A stretch of DNA of 58,112 bases, from positions 1 to 58,112 of the forward strand of contig CAXXSP010000032.1 of assembly GCA_963676605.2 (NCBI GenBank), written 5' to 3'. The notes under the pieces were generated by a model, which was not told where the DNA came from, did not search any database, and worked only from the letters and a program-made list of their open reading frames with translations. Each line of letters begins with the position of its first letter. Within the stretch, counting starts at the first letter, position 1. The position numbers and the translations under genes were made by a program. Source of the stretch: SABI01 sp963676605. Lineage in GTDB: Bacteria; Spirochaetota; Spirochaetia; Sphaerochaetales; Sphaerochaetaceae. Of the stretch, positions 17,295-26,300 are shown in pieces.

Positions 17295-17948
17295 ATGGGA
17301 ACAGATAGATCAGATGTACCGGGCCAAAACAAAAAGACGGGCAGATGGCGGGGAGATCTTGTAGCAGGCCTATACGACTGGATTATGGTCCATTCCGTAT
17401 TTCCCGGGAAATTCCACGCCGGATATGAGAAACACTGTAGAATAATCGAGGAATTCCTGAACGATATTCATGGAGAGGAGATCATCGAAGTCGGGACGGG
17501 ATCAGGATTCACCGCACCCTACATCCCACATGACAACAAATATACAGGGACAGATATCAGCCCGAATCTACTGAAAAAAGCAGAGCGCAGATTCGCAGGA
17601 TATGGTTTTACCAGCGGCGACAATGCCGGTTTCACACGAGCTCCCGGCGAGTCACTGCCATTTCCGGATTCGTCTTTTTCCTACGCGATATGCCTCCTGA
17701 CGTTTAATTTCATCTCCGGTCAGGCAGAAGCCCTGAAGGAGCTTCATCGTGTCCTGAAACAAGGAAGCAGGGCACTGTTCTGCGTTCCCTGTCCTGAAAG
17801 ACTCCTTCCAGGGGTGAAGATACAGGGAAAGCTTCATACTGGTGAGGAATTACGGGACCTTAGCAGAGAAGCTGGATTTTCCTACGAAGAAAGCAAGGCT
17901 GAAAACGGAGCTCTCCTCTATTTCCATCTCATACGTGAATACATGTGA
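17295..17948 (+). CDS. Class I SAM-dependent methyltransferase
   Basis: About 217 residues. The SAM-binding motif is IIEVGTGSGFTAPY, followed by the acidic strand end YTGTDISPNLL and the later ESLPFPDSSFSYAICLLTFN and LHRVLKQGSRALFCVP strands of the Methyltransf_11 family. Start ATG 17295 follows GGGAGG by five bases; the open frame extends upstream to 17127 but lacks a ribosome site. Substrate unknown. It stands alone between a terminator and the transporter gene. Confidence 0.78.
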   Translation: MGTDRSDVPGQNKKTGRWRGDLVAGLYDWIMVHSVFPGKFHAGYEKHCRIIEEFLNDIHGEEIIEVGTGSGFTAPYIPHDNKYTGTDISPNLLKKAERRFAGYGFTSGDNAGFTRAPGESLPFPDSSFSYAICLLTFNFISGQAEALKELHRVLKQGSRALFCVPCPERLLPGVKIQGKLHTGEELRDLSREAGFSYEESKAENGALLYFHLIREYM

Positions 17949-18146
17949 GAAAAACATGCGCGGGAATGGAAAAGCGCCCACGAGTGAGACCGACTTCGTA
18001 TCGGGATCAGACAGGATGAAAGAGTTCTGAGACGACATACAGGTCGGAGCAAAGACGCCTCCCCCATACGATTCCCCTCATCCTCTTTCGTTAAAATACC
18101 TGAACATGATACACTCTCTAATCAATGGTCTGAGAGGAGAATTCAG

Positions 18147-19061
18147 ATGAATAAGACACATCATGCAAGAGGTTATATCTATGCTGTAAGTGCGGTCGCC
18201 ATCTGGTCGGGCAACTTCATCATCGCACGGGGCCTCAACGACACTATTCATCCTGTCGAACTTGCCTTCTGGCGGTGGACGGTTGCCATCCTGGTCTTTC
18301 TTCCCTTCGGTCTGAAACCTCTCCTGGCGGAACGTGAGATCCTGAAGAAACATATCCCGTATCTTGCGCTTACTTCGATTCTGGGAATTACCCTGTTCAA
18401 CACACTGATCTATTTTGCAGGGCACACCACAACAGCCATGAATCTCTCTCTCATCTCAATCACCTTTCCAGTCTTCATCGTCATTCTGTCCAGGATATTC
18501 TTCCGGGAAACTATCACACACTATAAACTGATCGGCATCATCCTTGTGATAGCAGGAGTCGTATTCCTTGTAACCGGAGGTGACCTGTCTAGACTTGCCC
18601 GTATTTCCTTCGCAGTTGGAGACCTCTGGATGCTGCTTGCAGCTCTCACATTTTCCCTGTACACCCTGCTCCTGAGACGAAAACCGGAAGATCTGAGCGT
18701 GATGGCACTCCAGATGACGACCTTTCTAACCGGTCTTCTTTTTCTCTCACCCTTTTTCATCTGGACAAGAATATCAACACCGGCGGCATCTTTCGAAACG
18801 AAAACAGTTCTTTCCATTCTGTACGTCGGCATATTCGCGTCACTCACAGCCTTCGTTCTCTGGAACAAGGCAATTGTGACTATCGGCCCGGTGAAAGCGG
18901 GATTGGTGTACTACACCCTTCCTCTTTTTTCAGGGATTCTTGCCTTCCTCGTGCTGGGAGAAGAGATCACAATCATACACCTCCTCAGTGCCATCTTCAT
19001 TGTATCGGGAATCCTCACGGCAAATTACCAGGGAAAGAAGAAAACACGTTTCATTACATGA
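18147..19061 (+). CDS. EamA/DMT-family transporter
   Basis: Inner-membrane protein of 304 residues with ten predicted transmembrane helices in two EamA repeats (IWSGNFIIARGL and LTFSLYTLLL begin the halves), ending in the usual LGEEIT segment. Drug/metabolite transporter superfamily; the substrate, perhaps an amino acid or other small metabolite, cannot be assigned. GAGAGGAGA precedes the ATG. Monocistronic. Confidence 0.88.
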   Translation: MNKTHHARGYIYAVSAVAIWSGNFIIARGLNDTIHPVELAFWRWTVAILVFLPFGLKPLLAEREILKKHIPYLALTSILGITLFNTLIYFAGHTTTAMNLSLISITFPVFIVILSRIFFRETITHYKLIGIILVIAGVVFLVTGGDLSRLARISFAVGDLWMLLAALTFSLYTLLLRRKPEDLSVMALQMTTFLTGLLFLSPFFIWTRISTPAASFETKTVLSILYVGIFASLTAFVLWNKAIVTIGPVKAGLVYYTLPLFSGILAFLVLGEEITIIHLLSAIFIVSGILTANYQGKKKTRFIT

Positions 19062-19111
19062 AATTCTCCCAAACATTCTCCCCTTGGTATGTGGATACCT
19101 CTGGCGAAGAC

Positions 19112-20218
19112 TCAGTTCTCACAATAGACGATAGTGTTCCGTCCTGAAGCCTTCGCCTGATAGAGAGCTGTATCCGCCTGTTTCAATAAGGTGACCGCAC
19201 CGGTCTTCGGATCGGAAGAAAAGGTTATCCCCATACTGACGGTAATGATTGAAGAGATGTCAGAATTCTCGAAAGGTATCGCTTCCCGGGCAATATCTCC
19301 TTTCAACCGCTGAGCGAATTCCATCGCTCCTTCACCGTCCACTCCCGGAAGGGAAATCAGGAACTCTTCACCTCCGAAACGGTATACCTCTCCGTCCCTA
19401 TCCTTCATTGAATTCTTCAGAATCGTGCTGATCATTTTCAGACAGACATCACCCTGCAGATGTCCATACGCATCATTGTACTTCTTGAAATAGTCCACAT
19501 CGAGAAGGAGCAGGGAAAAAACAGTTCCATTCATGTCCAGATTACGAATAAGAGAATCAATATCACGCTCCAGATTCAGTCTGTTCGCGAGACCGGTCAG
19601 AGAATCCGTTTTTGACAGGACCTCCAGTTTCTCTGTTTTTTCGAGGCTCTGAAGCCGTTCTCTTTCATATGCCCGTTCGAACACGGTGAGAAGAAGAGCC
19701 GTGAAGGCAAATACAAGGGGGACATTGATAATCCAGTCGAAAAACTGTTCCTCTGCAGTCATTGTTTTGAATAGCTGCCGCTGATAACGGTACAAGGAAA
19801 TCAGCCCCAGATTTTCCATCAGGAAAAGGAGGTCGACTACCAACCGCTCCTTTCCGGAGAGAAGAAAGTTGATGAGCAGCATGATGACTGTCGAATAGAT
19901 GATGCTCGGAGATACCAGACCTGAGCTCGCCAGCCAGGAAAGGGGCAGAATGGCGAACGCCAGCACGTATATTCCTATCCTGTGAATCAGAGCTGTCCTG
20001 ATCCCCTTCAGTGCAAAGATTCCCATCGCGATACAGAATGCTCCCAACCCCATCCATTTGTAGTTGAAAGAGAAATCAAGTCCGTACAGAATATTCGTGA
20101 GAATGGTCAGTACTGCCAGTGAAGAGAAGAAGATCATATAGAGAAGAAAGATTCTCTCTTTCACCGAGTATGTTTTTCTATAGACGTCCAGCCGCATCAT
20201 TTCAGCAATCTTTTTCAT
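19112..20218 (-). CDS. Membrane diguanylate cyclase (GGDEF domain)
   Basis: About 368 residues: five or six N-terminal transmembrane helices (to about residue 190), a short coiled linker, then a complete GGDEF domain: KTDSLTGLANRLNLERD, LLLDVDYFKKYNDAYGH, the active loop RFGGEEF, and ADTALYQAKASGRN. It should make cyclic di-GMP from two GTP. The canonical RxxD inhibitory site before the active loop is not visible. Start ATG 20218 has GGAGAG five bases upstream. Confidence 0.9.
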   Translation of the reverse strand: MKKIAEMMRLDVYRKTYSVKERIFLLYMIFFSSLAVLTILTNILYGLDFSFNYKWMGLGAFCIAMGIFALKGIRTALIHRIGIYVLAFAILPLSWLASSGLVSPSIIYSTVIMLLINFLLSGKERLVVDLLFLMENLGLISLYRYQRQLFKTMTAEEQFFDWIINVPLVFAFTALLLTVFERAYERERLQSLEKTEKLEVLSKTDSLTGLANRLNLERDIDSLIRNLDMNGTVFSLLLLDVDYFKKYNDAYGHLQGDVCLKMISTILKNSMKDRDGEVYRFGGEEFLISLPGVDGEGAMEFAQRLKGDIAREAIPFENSDISSIITVSMGITFSSDPKTGAVTLLKQADTALYQAKASGRNTIVYCEN

Positions 20219-20448
20219 AGAGACTCTCCAACATACAGGCACCTCATGTTACCACTTAGCTGCTGAAAATGATGCCGACAGGTCAATTGTAGAGAATAGG
20301 AGCCGGTATTTCAATCAGAATCACAACAATTTCTGAGATGTAGGGAGACTGATACATGGAGAGGATAGGAGTATGTCGCCGAACATTTTTGTTCTGTTGA
20401 ATCTAGATAGTAGTGCAAGCGTCTAGTCCAACGAAGCGTAGGAAAGAA

Positions 20449-20678
20449 TGCGAAAATAATCAGGAACACGACGTTTAATAAACATAATCAACGGTGTCAA
20501 TGCCTTCGTTTACTATTTAATCAACAGCGAGTAAACATCAATTAAACGGTAAATGGAATGAATTTTCATGCTCGCGGAGAATTTCGCGAAACTAGGCGAT
20601 TTCGCAATTTGCTGTTTTAAAGAATACCTATTGCGAAATTAATTAGATCAGAATCTATTCAGACCGTACCATGCGAAA
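20449..20678. repeat. Cluster of GCGAAA motifs in an 800-base gene-free gap
   Basis: The gap 20219-21038 has no convincing gene. Within it GCGAAA recurs: TGCGAAA at 20449, the palindrome TTTCGCGAAA at 20582-20591, ATTTCGCAAT at 20599-20608, ATTGCGAAAT at 20630-20639 and TGCGAAA at 20672. The third and fourth form a perfect 10-bp inverted repeat around a 21-base loop. Function unknown. Confidence 0.5.
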
Positions 20679-20814
20679 TGCTTCGTTAACCACAGTACGC
20701 TTTATCATTTTAGTATAACCGTGTTGAATCCCAGATTATCCTAACTCAAAGAAAATAAGAATCTCACAGTGAGTAAGACAAAATCTCAATAATGATTATA
20801 CTGAAAGGAGCTTA

Positions 20815-20864
20815 GAAAAGGAAAAGGGGAGCATCCCATTCCGACCAAAGAACACATGCTCCCC
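20815..20864 (-). terminator. Terminator downstream of the lipoprotein gene
   Basis: Perfect stem GGGGAGCAT/ATGCTCCCC with a 21-base loop. On the minus strand it is followed by TTTTCCTTTT. It lies about 170 bases beyond the lipoprotein stop. Confidence 0.55.
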
Positions 20865-21038
20865 CGCAAAAAAATTGCTACTGTATTGTCTTATCGATCT
20901 TCCAAAATTGCAAGAGGAAGGGAAATCATATCCCTGGAAAAACCCTTCAAATTCTGGGTTTATTGCTACGATCTAAATTTTATGCGATTGCCCTGTCCCC
21001 GAAAGGAGGCTAAATCTTGTATTGAAAGGAAGATCTGT

Positions 21039-21698
21039 TCAGAAGGAACGGATTGCTCGTGCGTTGTAGTCTTCATCATAGTCTCTGGTGTAAGGTGCTC
21101 CAACGCTATCCGCATCTTCTATGAAATAGCAAAAAGCCTGACCTTCAATAGGGGCAATTGAAGAACTCCACCACATATCGGTCTCAGTATCATTGCTCGT
21201 TTCTCTGAGAGACACGAAGCCATCAGGCAGGATCAGGTGCGACTCATGTTCTACCCAGTAGGAGGCAAGTGCACCGAGTTCGTCAGCGCTCGGAAGGAAC
21301 CAGTCATCATAGGTCGTTTCTCCCACGATGGTCGTATATTCAAGAGAACGAACAGCAAGAGGAAGAAATTCAAAAGAATCTTCGAAAGCATCGTGGAAAG
21401 CATCGCAGTTTGTTTTCCCCGTACCGATCTCTGTTTTCAGGTTGAGCCCTTTCGCGTCTTGATAGTCCTGCGGATAATACACCCAGTAACTTTTAGCAAC
21501 GATTTCGGTCGGAGCCACTTCCAGGTAATCCCAGTCAGCAAATTCTTCAGCTGTATCGACGTAAAAGATAAGTCCCCCTGCAGGACCTTCCTCACCTGCT
21601 TCATACTCGAAAGATCGAGGCGGCTCCTGCTCCTGGGTGCAGCCGCTTGCCAGAAGCAGCAAGACGCCTGCTAGGACAAACAACATTGATGGTTTCAT
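21039..21698 (-). CDS. DUF1566-like lipoprotein
   Basis: 219 residues with a lipoprotein signal peptide (lipobox LLASGC, acylated cysteine 20). The mature part has the features of DUF1566-type lectin-like domains: EEGPAGGLIFYVD, DDWFLPSADELGAL, MWWSSSIAPI and the terminal YNARAIRSF. Such proteins are exported surface or periplasmic lipoproteins whose ligands are mostly unknown. AAGGAGTAATC precedes the start. It is divergent from the AraC-type regulator, which could control it. Confidence 0.75.
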   Translation of the reverse strand: MKPSMLFVLAGVLLLLASGCTQEQEPPRSFEYEAGEEGPAGGLIFYVDTAEEFADWDYLEVAPTEIVAKSYWVYYPQDYQDAKGLNLKTEIGTGKTNCDAFHDAFEDSFEFLPLAVRSLEYTTIVGETTYDDWFLPSADELGALASYWVEHESHLILPDGFVSLRETSNDTETDMWWSSSIAPIEGQAFCYFIEDADSVGAPYTRDYDEDYNARAIRSF

Positions 21699-21810
21699 GA
21701 TTACTCCTTCTGTGAGGACGAGGGGGGGGACTCGATCGGTATCCTTTCTTCCTTTCTCCTCTCATACAGAAGTAGATTACACCCGGGAAATGTTCTGTCA
21801 CACTACACCA

Positions 21811-21828
21811 TGCGACAAACATGTCGCA
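21811..21828. promoter_or_regulatory. Operator candidate between lipoprotein and AraC-type gene
   Basis: Perfect inverted repeat TGCGACA-AACA-TGTCGCA in the 214-base divergent intergenic region, upstream of both genes. Confidence 0.5.
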
Positions 21829-21874
21829 AAGTACGCCACAAGGCCATTATCGGTAATTTCTGACACCCTATCTG

Positions 21875-21904
21875 TTGCTCTGCTCCCCCTATCTCGTGTA
21901 ATAT
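21875..21904 (+). promoter_or_regulatory. Promoter of the AraC-type regulator
   Basis: TTGCTC (21875-21880), 18-base spacer, TAATAT (21899-21904). Transcription would begin near 21911, two bases before the proposed GTG, so the mRNA may be leaderless. Confidence 0.45.
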
Positions 21905-21912
21905 TACGAGGC

Positions 21913-22869
21913 GTGAGAGATACGTATACGATACAACAATCTTATTTCACCCTCCTCGAAGAAATCGGCATGGATATTCCTATTGTCTTGAGAGAGGCGG
22001 GATTAGCCCCGCAGATACGGGAACTTGACCAGGTAAGACTGCCGCAAAGACAGTATTATGCACTCTGGAATATACTCGAAGAGAAGGCTGAACATCCTCT
22101 TTGGACACTTTCGCTCCTCGATCATTTCACCAGTGAAGTACTTGCTCCTCCCCTCTTTGCTTCATTAAGCAGCCAGAACCTCACGATAGCGGTAAGGCGG
22201 ATCGCTGACTATAAAGCCCTGATAGCTCCTCTTGAATATAACTGCATGAAAACGGATGAAGGGTATTGCGTGAGAATTGAATGGGACCAGAGCTATGAAA
22301 TACCGGTGAGTCTGCTGCTGTTCGAGCTCCTTTTCATTCAGAAGATAGGAGAATTAGGAACACGAAAAAAGATCGTGCCGCTCTCCATCACCTCTACCAG
22401 AGCAGAACAACTGAATCAGCTGTATGCTTCCACTCTCGGCATATCCTTTTCTCCCGATTCGACACATTCCATTACCTTCTCCGAGGAGGATGCGCTACGC
22501 CCGTTTATCTCAGCAAACGAGAGGATCTGGAGAGTATTTGAACCTGAACTGAATTCTGAACTCTCAAGACTGAATGAGAAGAGTCCTATGAGTGCCCGCG
22601 TAAAAGGTGTACTCCGCCAGCTTCTCCCTTCGGGACAGGCGACGATAGAGGCTGTCGCTAGGGAACTGAACGCATGTGTGAGAACGGTACAGAGAAGACT
22701 GCAGGAAGAAGGGACCTCCTTCCGAACGATCCTGCATGACACCCGGGTAACCCTTGCCCGCGTGTATGCTCGTGATACCGGCTATTCAAGAAAAGAGATA
22801 GCCTACCTGCTTGGCTATTCAGAGGCGAAATCCCTTTCGCGCTTCCTGAGAAAGCCCGAAGAGCTTTAG
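21913..22869 (+). CDS. AraC-family transcriptional regulator (Arabinose_bd-type N-domain)
   Basis: About 318 residues. The N-terminal ~200 residues resemble the ligand domain found in OruR/ArgR-type AraC proteins (start of homology at SYFTLLEEIGMDIPIVLREAGL). The C-terminal pair of helix-turn-helices includes ATIEAVARELNACVRTVQRRL and EIAYLLGYSEAKSLSRF. The usual final segment of about 15 residues after the second helix is missing, so the end may be frameshifted. The ORF is open upstream to 21637, but homology begins near GTG 21913. Ligand unknown. Confidence 0.78.
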   Translation: MRDTYTIQQSYFTLLEEIGMDIPIVLREAGLAPQIRELDQVRLPQRQYYALWNILEEKAEHPLWTLSLLDHFTSEVLAPPLFASLSSQNLTIAVRRIADYKALIAPLEYNCMKTDEGYCVRIEWDQSYEIPVSLLLFELLFIQKIGELGTRKKIVPLSITSTRAEQLNQLYASTLGISFSPDSTHSITFSEEDALRPFISANERIWRVFEPELNSELSRLNEKSPMSARVKGVLRQLLPSGQATIEAVARELNACVRTVQRRLQEEGTSFRTILHDTRVTLARVYARDTGYSRKEIAYLLGYSEAKSLSRFLRKPEEL

Positions 22870-23112
22870 GTGCAGAGGAAGAGGATTGTCTCCTGCATTG
22901 AGAGCTCGCGGGCTGCATCGTCTTTATCATAGAGAATAAGATGAGTCCCCTCTTCGAGGTGGATCCAACGGTTATTCGCTCCCTTCATTCCGTTCTCAAC
23001 CAGAGGTCCCGACTCCTTCGCAATCAGGAAAGGACATAGGCACGCTGCAGATTTGTGTATGCAGTACCATCCTGCAGGAAAAGAAAGAGAATATACGTTG
23101 TCAATGGGAAGT
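22866..23112 (-). pseudogene. C-terminal remnant of an alpha/beta hydrolase
   Basis: An open minus-strand frame without a start encodes ESGPLVENGMKGANNRW, HLEEGTHLILYDKDDAA and ELSMQETILFL. This is the C-terminal end of an alpha/beta hydrolase, including the active-site histidine region (EGTHLILY). The N-terminal part and catalytic serine are absent; the frame runs upstream into the truncated tRNA. Probably a relic left by earlier rearrangement next to the integration site. Confidence 0.55.
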
Positions 23113-23165
23113 TGCCGAAGGAGGGGCTCGAACCCTCACGTCCTTACGGACAAGGGATTTTAAGT
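23113..23165 (-). pseudogene. Displaced 3' half of host tRNA-Leu (attL)
   Basis: Minus strand: anticodon stem 3' side, variable arm, T-arm (GAGGG TTCGAGC CCCTC) and acceptor end CTTCGGCA of a tRNA-Leu. No 5' half exists here. Positions 23137-23165 are identical for 29 bases to 29785-29813 in the complete tRNA. The acceptor CTTCGGC is the exact complement of the 5' end GCCGAAG of the tRNA at the other end of the element. Confidence 0.85.
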
Positions 23166-23286
23166 GCCCTCAACACCATATTTTTAGTTCTATTGTCAAG
23201 CGCTTTATACTTAATAAATCATTGATATACAACGATATTTCGCTATTTTTCAAAATGCTTTATGTTTAATATTAAAACATATTTTA

Positions 23287-23311
23287 TGGCACACCTTGGA
23301 AGTGGCACACC
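23287..23311 (+). repeat. Arm-type repeats, left end
   Basis: TGGCACACC at 23287-23295 and 23303-23311, in the gene-free stretch just inside attL. The same 9-mer occurs twice at the other end. Probable integrase or excision-factor arm sites. Confidence 0.6.
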
Positions 23312-23362
23312 TAATACAGGAGAAGGATTTTTTTGAGACGCGATTTTAGAACCTTGTTTTCA

Positions 23363-23515
23363 TCAGGATTTCCGCTGTTTTTCAGTATAATCTATCTGTC
23401 TTTGGATGTGTTCTATCCTACTTCTGTTTGCTACCTTCATTGCCCTCATTTCCTCTCGCAACCTCAATAACTTCTCATTCAGTTGTTCTGCCTTATAATC
23501 ATATGCTGTTTTCAT
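23363..23515 (-). CDS. 50-residue coiled-coil protein of the element
   Basis: ATG 23515, preceded by GGAAGGAGAAATA, begins MKTAYDYKAEQLNEKL and ends EKQRKS. Highly charged, heptad-like leucine and glutamate/arginine spacing, pI basic. Not recognised. It is the last gene of the element's leftward transcription unit. A DNA-binding or accessory excision/replication role is possible but unproven. Confidence 0.6.
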   Translation of the reverse strand: MKTAYDYKAEQLNEKLLRLREEMRAMKVANRSRIEHIQRQIDYTEKQRKS

Positions 23516-23533
23516 TATTTCTCCTTCCAGCAA

Positions 23534-23729
23534 GGTAGAGGGAGTAGAGGGTAGATGATGATTTTTAACTCTGTGATTTTATGAAAGGATTACCATTCAA
23601 AGCTATTTATCTTCCTCTACTTCCTCTACTCTCCACCTTTTATATAAATATATGTATTATAGATACCGTAAAGCCCCTTTTCGGCATCATCCAAGGTAGA
23701 GGATAAAATCACTCATCCTCTACCTCTAC
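23534..23729. repeat. Iteron-like GTAGAGG repeats (candidate replication origin)
   Basis: GTAGAGG occurs seven times in under 200 bases. Forward copies are at 23535, 23544 and 23696; reverse copies (CCTCTAC) are at 23614, 23623, 23717 and 23723. The first two pairs are tandem with a 9-base period and in opposite orientation. An 11-bp perfect inverted repeat (23694-23704 with 23715-23725) includes two copies. An AT-rich stretch (23640-23660) lies between. The position next to a replicative primase-helicase suggests an origin. Confidence 0.6.
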
Positions 23730-23731
23730 CT

Positions 23732-25998
23732 TCAACTTGCTGATTTCTCCAAACCAGACAATATCTGTCCTTCTTCTGTTTCAAAATCAACCTCTTCCTC
23801 TACGGGGTGTTCGCTGAATGGATTATGTCCGCCGAAATAGTTGTCCCGTATTCTCTGCTTCATCTCTTCCACCCCGCTAAACCTGAACCCATTACTATTC
23901 CTGCCATCTATCTTCAACTGCTTCGGTTCCATTCCAAAATATGCCCGCAACTTCTTCCCAAGAGTGATACTGCTGAATTTCCCGACATTCCCAACCTCTC
24001 TCATACGAATGAGAATGTCCTTCGTCTTAATAGCGATATCGCCATTGGATAGCGGGGTGAAAATGCTTTCATCATCCCCAGCAAAACTCTCAATCTGCTC
24101 TATCAGCCATTGAAGGACAAAATCAGCGCTCTCACGGACGTTTTGAACTCCAATAGTAGTAATAGGAATCTTGTGGAATGGAAAGCGTAGCGCCTCTTCT
24201 GCGTGGCTCCTCGCTTCTTCTATCAATTTCTTCGCTCCCCCATTTTCCATCTCCCAGAACAGTCGGGAGAAGAAATCGGTATCCTGTAATCGCCCGTCAT
24301 TACATTCCAGAACAAGGTAGCGCCTATCACCCCGCTCTTTTGGTACTATATGAGCGTCATTACCAGTGATGATAAAATGGAGCATACTGGCGGTTTTATA
24401 CCTGTCATAGTTCTTACGTTCAACCGATACCTCATCATCCGTAATTATGCTTTTCATCTTTCCCCAGACACCGCTTCGCCTATCCCCTGCGAAACAAGCC
24501 TCTTCCACTGCCACAAGAACCGAACCCTTCCAGTCAGCATCAAACCGTGAAGTAAGTTGTTCTGTATTGTCTATGGTTGAGGTGTATTTAGGGTGGAAGC
24601 ACATCTGTAGCGCCTTGAAGACGGACGATTTTCCGCTTCCCTGCTTGCCAGTAATAGCCACGGCAACGTTATTCCTGTGCTGTGGGTTCGCTATCAAGTC
24701 CCATATCCAGTGCTGGAAGTAATTGAAGGTATCCTTATCCCCATCACAGACATTCTCCCGTATATGCTCCCAGAACAATTCTGGCGTGCCTTCTCCGTCT
24801 TTTACAGGCGCTTCCTCCCAATCATTGAACCAGTTCCAGCCCGCTTCCTCTATCTCTCCCATCGGCTTGTAAGGAACGGTTTTCAACCCTTCAAGGGCTT
24901 CGGCTTCCTTCCACCACAAGTCAAAACCGTTCATTTCCTTCCAGACAATATCCCGCTTCCTCTCATCGTATCGGGGATACAACATCCGGTATTCCTTGCT
25001 TTGATAACAGGCGAGAGTATCTTTATAACTCCGCACAAGAACCTTATTGGCGCTATTCAAGTCCAATATGCCCGTAGAAGCCCCAAGACGGAGCTTTTTC
25101 AAAAAAACTGAACCTCTCTATAGTATCGGCAATTATCGCCTCCTCCAGCCGTTCTGCTTTCCACCTCTTGTCTGTGAATGGAGGCACCCACCTAAAAATA
25201 ATACTACCGAAACCTATTTCATCTCCGTTCTCATAGCGGGGTTCGTTCCAAATTGCTTCTATCTTCTTCTCCGTGGCTTCATCATCCCAGGAAACACTTC
25301 CCGCCTCTTCAGCGGTAAACCCTGAATTTCGCATAGCAAGCATCAGTTCAAGCCACACCTGATAATCTCCAAAGGTTCCCTCATCAGCGAGAGAAACCAA
25401 TTCACCCAGTATCACTCTTTTATCCCACTCCGGCACGCTCGTTTGCGTTTTCGGTTCCCTTGCTGGCTTTCGTTTGCCTTCTTCATATCTGCGGAACAAA
25501 TCAACCACCCGTTCAGGAAGTGGCGCCAAGTCAACACACTTCTCAATGGTGTATTCACCCGCATCCGTAATTGAGAACGCTCCGTTATTCAGGTGCCTCC
25601 CATTCCAGAATATTTCTACCTGTCCCGCTATTTGTGTTCCGGCAGGAGAAATTTCCTTCATTGTGGCAATCTGTTCTTCCGTTGCCACGAAATACAAGTG
25701 TTCTCCTGACGGCGTTTTTACCGTGAAAGTTTCATCATCCAGCAATTGCCTATCCCAAAACTGCCTTCCCGTCTCACCTTTCTCATTGCCGTGGTTATCC
25801 AAGTCAAGGACAACTATAACCCCGCTATCATACGGGGTTCCTCCCGCAAAAACAAGCATAACAATCACTATCTATCTCAGGATTGACTGTTGCCTTGTTC
25901 CATTTCCCATATGGTTTCTTGTCTCTGCCACAAGGAACCACCTTGAACCCGAAGTGTTCTATAAACTCCCTCCTCGTTCTAATTTCTACAATTCTCAT
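23732..25998 (-). CDS. Primase-polymerase/helicase replication protein, two frameshifts
   Basis: Element replication protein, about 755 residues when joined. N-terminal archaeo-eukaryotic primase-type (prim-pol) domain with GVIVVLDLDNHG and TPSGEHLYF; a PriCT-like middle (WLELMLAMRNSGFTAEEA); then a superfamily 3-type helicase with Walker A AITGKQGSGKSSVFKAL, Walker B VLVAVEEACF and the HFIITGNDAHIVP segment (DUF5906/VirE-like). Start ATG 25998 follows GGAGG. Shifts occur near 25850 (T5 run) and near 25085 (T7 run). The second splits the frame exactly between domains, so two separate proteins cannot be excluded, but the downstream part lacks a proper start. Confidence 0.75.
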
Positions 25999-26043
25999 TT
26001 ATGTTTATTCCTCCATTTGAGTTATTTGTTGCTGTATAAAGAT

Positions 26044-26072
26044 GGAACCGGAAGCGATGTGCTTCCGGCTCC
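26044..26072. promoter_or_regulatory. Strong hairpin in the leader of the primase gene
   Basis: GGAACCGGAAGC/GCTTCCGGCTCC pairs over 12 bases with one mismatch around GATGT. It stands 46 bases upstream of the primase start, with no clear T-tract. Possible attenuator or binding site. The rest of 25999-26261 shows no gene. Confidence 0.4.
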
Positions 26073-26261
26073 TGTGTATGTAGAGATTAAACGAAAGGTA
26101 GGTTGAACCCCTCGTATCAACTGCTTAAAAAAATACTATGAACTTCAACCTTTTTTCGTTCTCTACACATCAGGATGGAATCCTTCATTAGTATCTTTCC
26201 AATAAAGTTTCATCCTGAATATATATACGTTATGAAAATCCTGATTTCCCTGCTGGATTTC

Positions 26262-26292
26262 ACAAATAAAAAGCGGGGTATCAACCCGCTTT
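26262..26292 (-). terminator. Terminator of the serine recombinase gene
   Basis: Perfect stem AAAGCGGG/CCCGCTTT with a seven-base loop and TTTATTTG on the minus-strand side, starting nine bases after the recombinase stop. Confidence 0.7.
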
Positions 26293-26300
26293 CTAACCTA

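Noticed and set aside
20856..21161. 101-codon plus-strand ORF in the gap before the lipoprotein
   Set aside because: Its start lies inside a terminator hairpin, it overlaps the lipoprotein end antisense, and no ribosome site or family resemblance is visible.
23113..23165. A second complete tRNA-Leu at the left end of the element
   Set aside because: Only the 3' half exists; sequence past 23165 does not form a D-arm or 5' acceptor strand.
23534..23729. CRISPR array
   Set aside because: Repeats are only 7-9 bases, occur in both orientations and have no spacer regularity; no cas genes are present in the window.
25050..25120. Programmed -1 frameshift in the primase
   Set aside because: A -1 slip at T TTT TTT would read TGA at once; joining the frames needs +1, and simple homopolymer error fits the many other indels.
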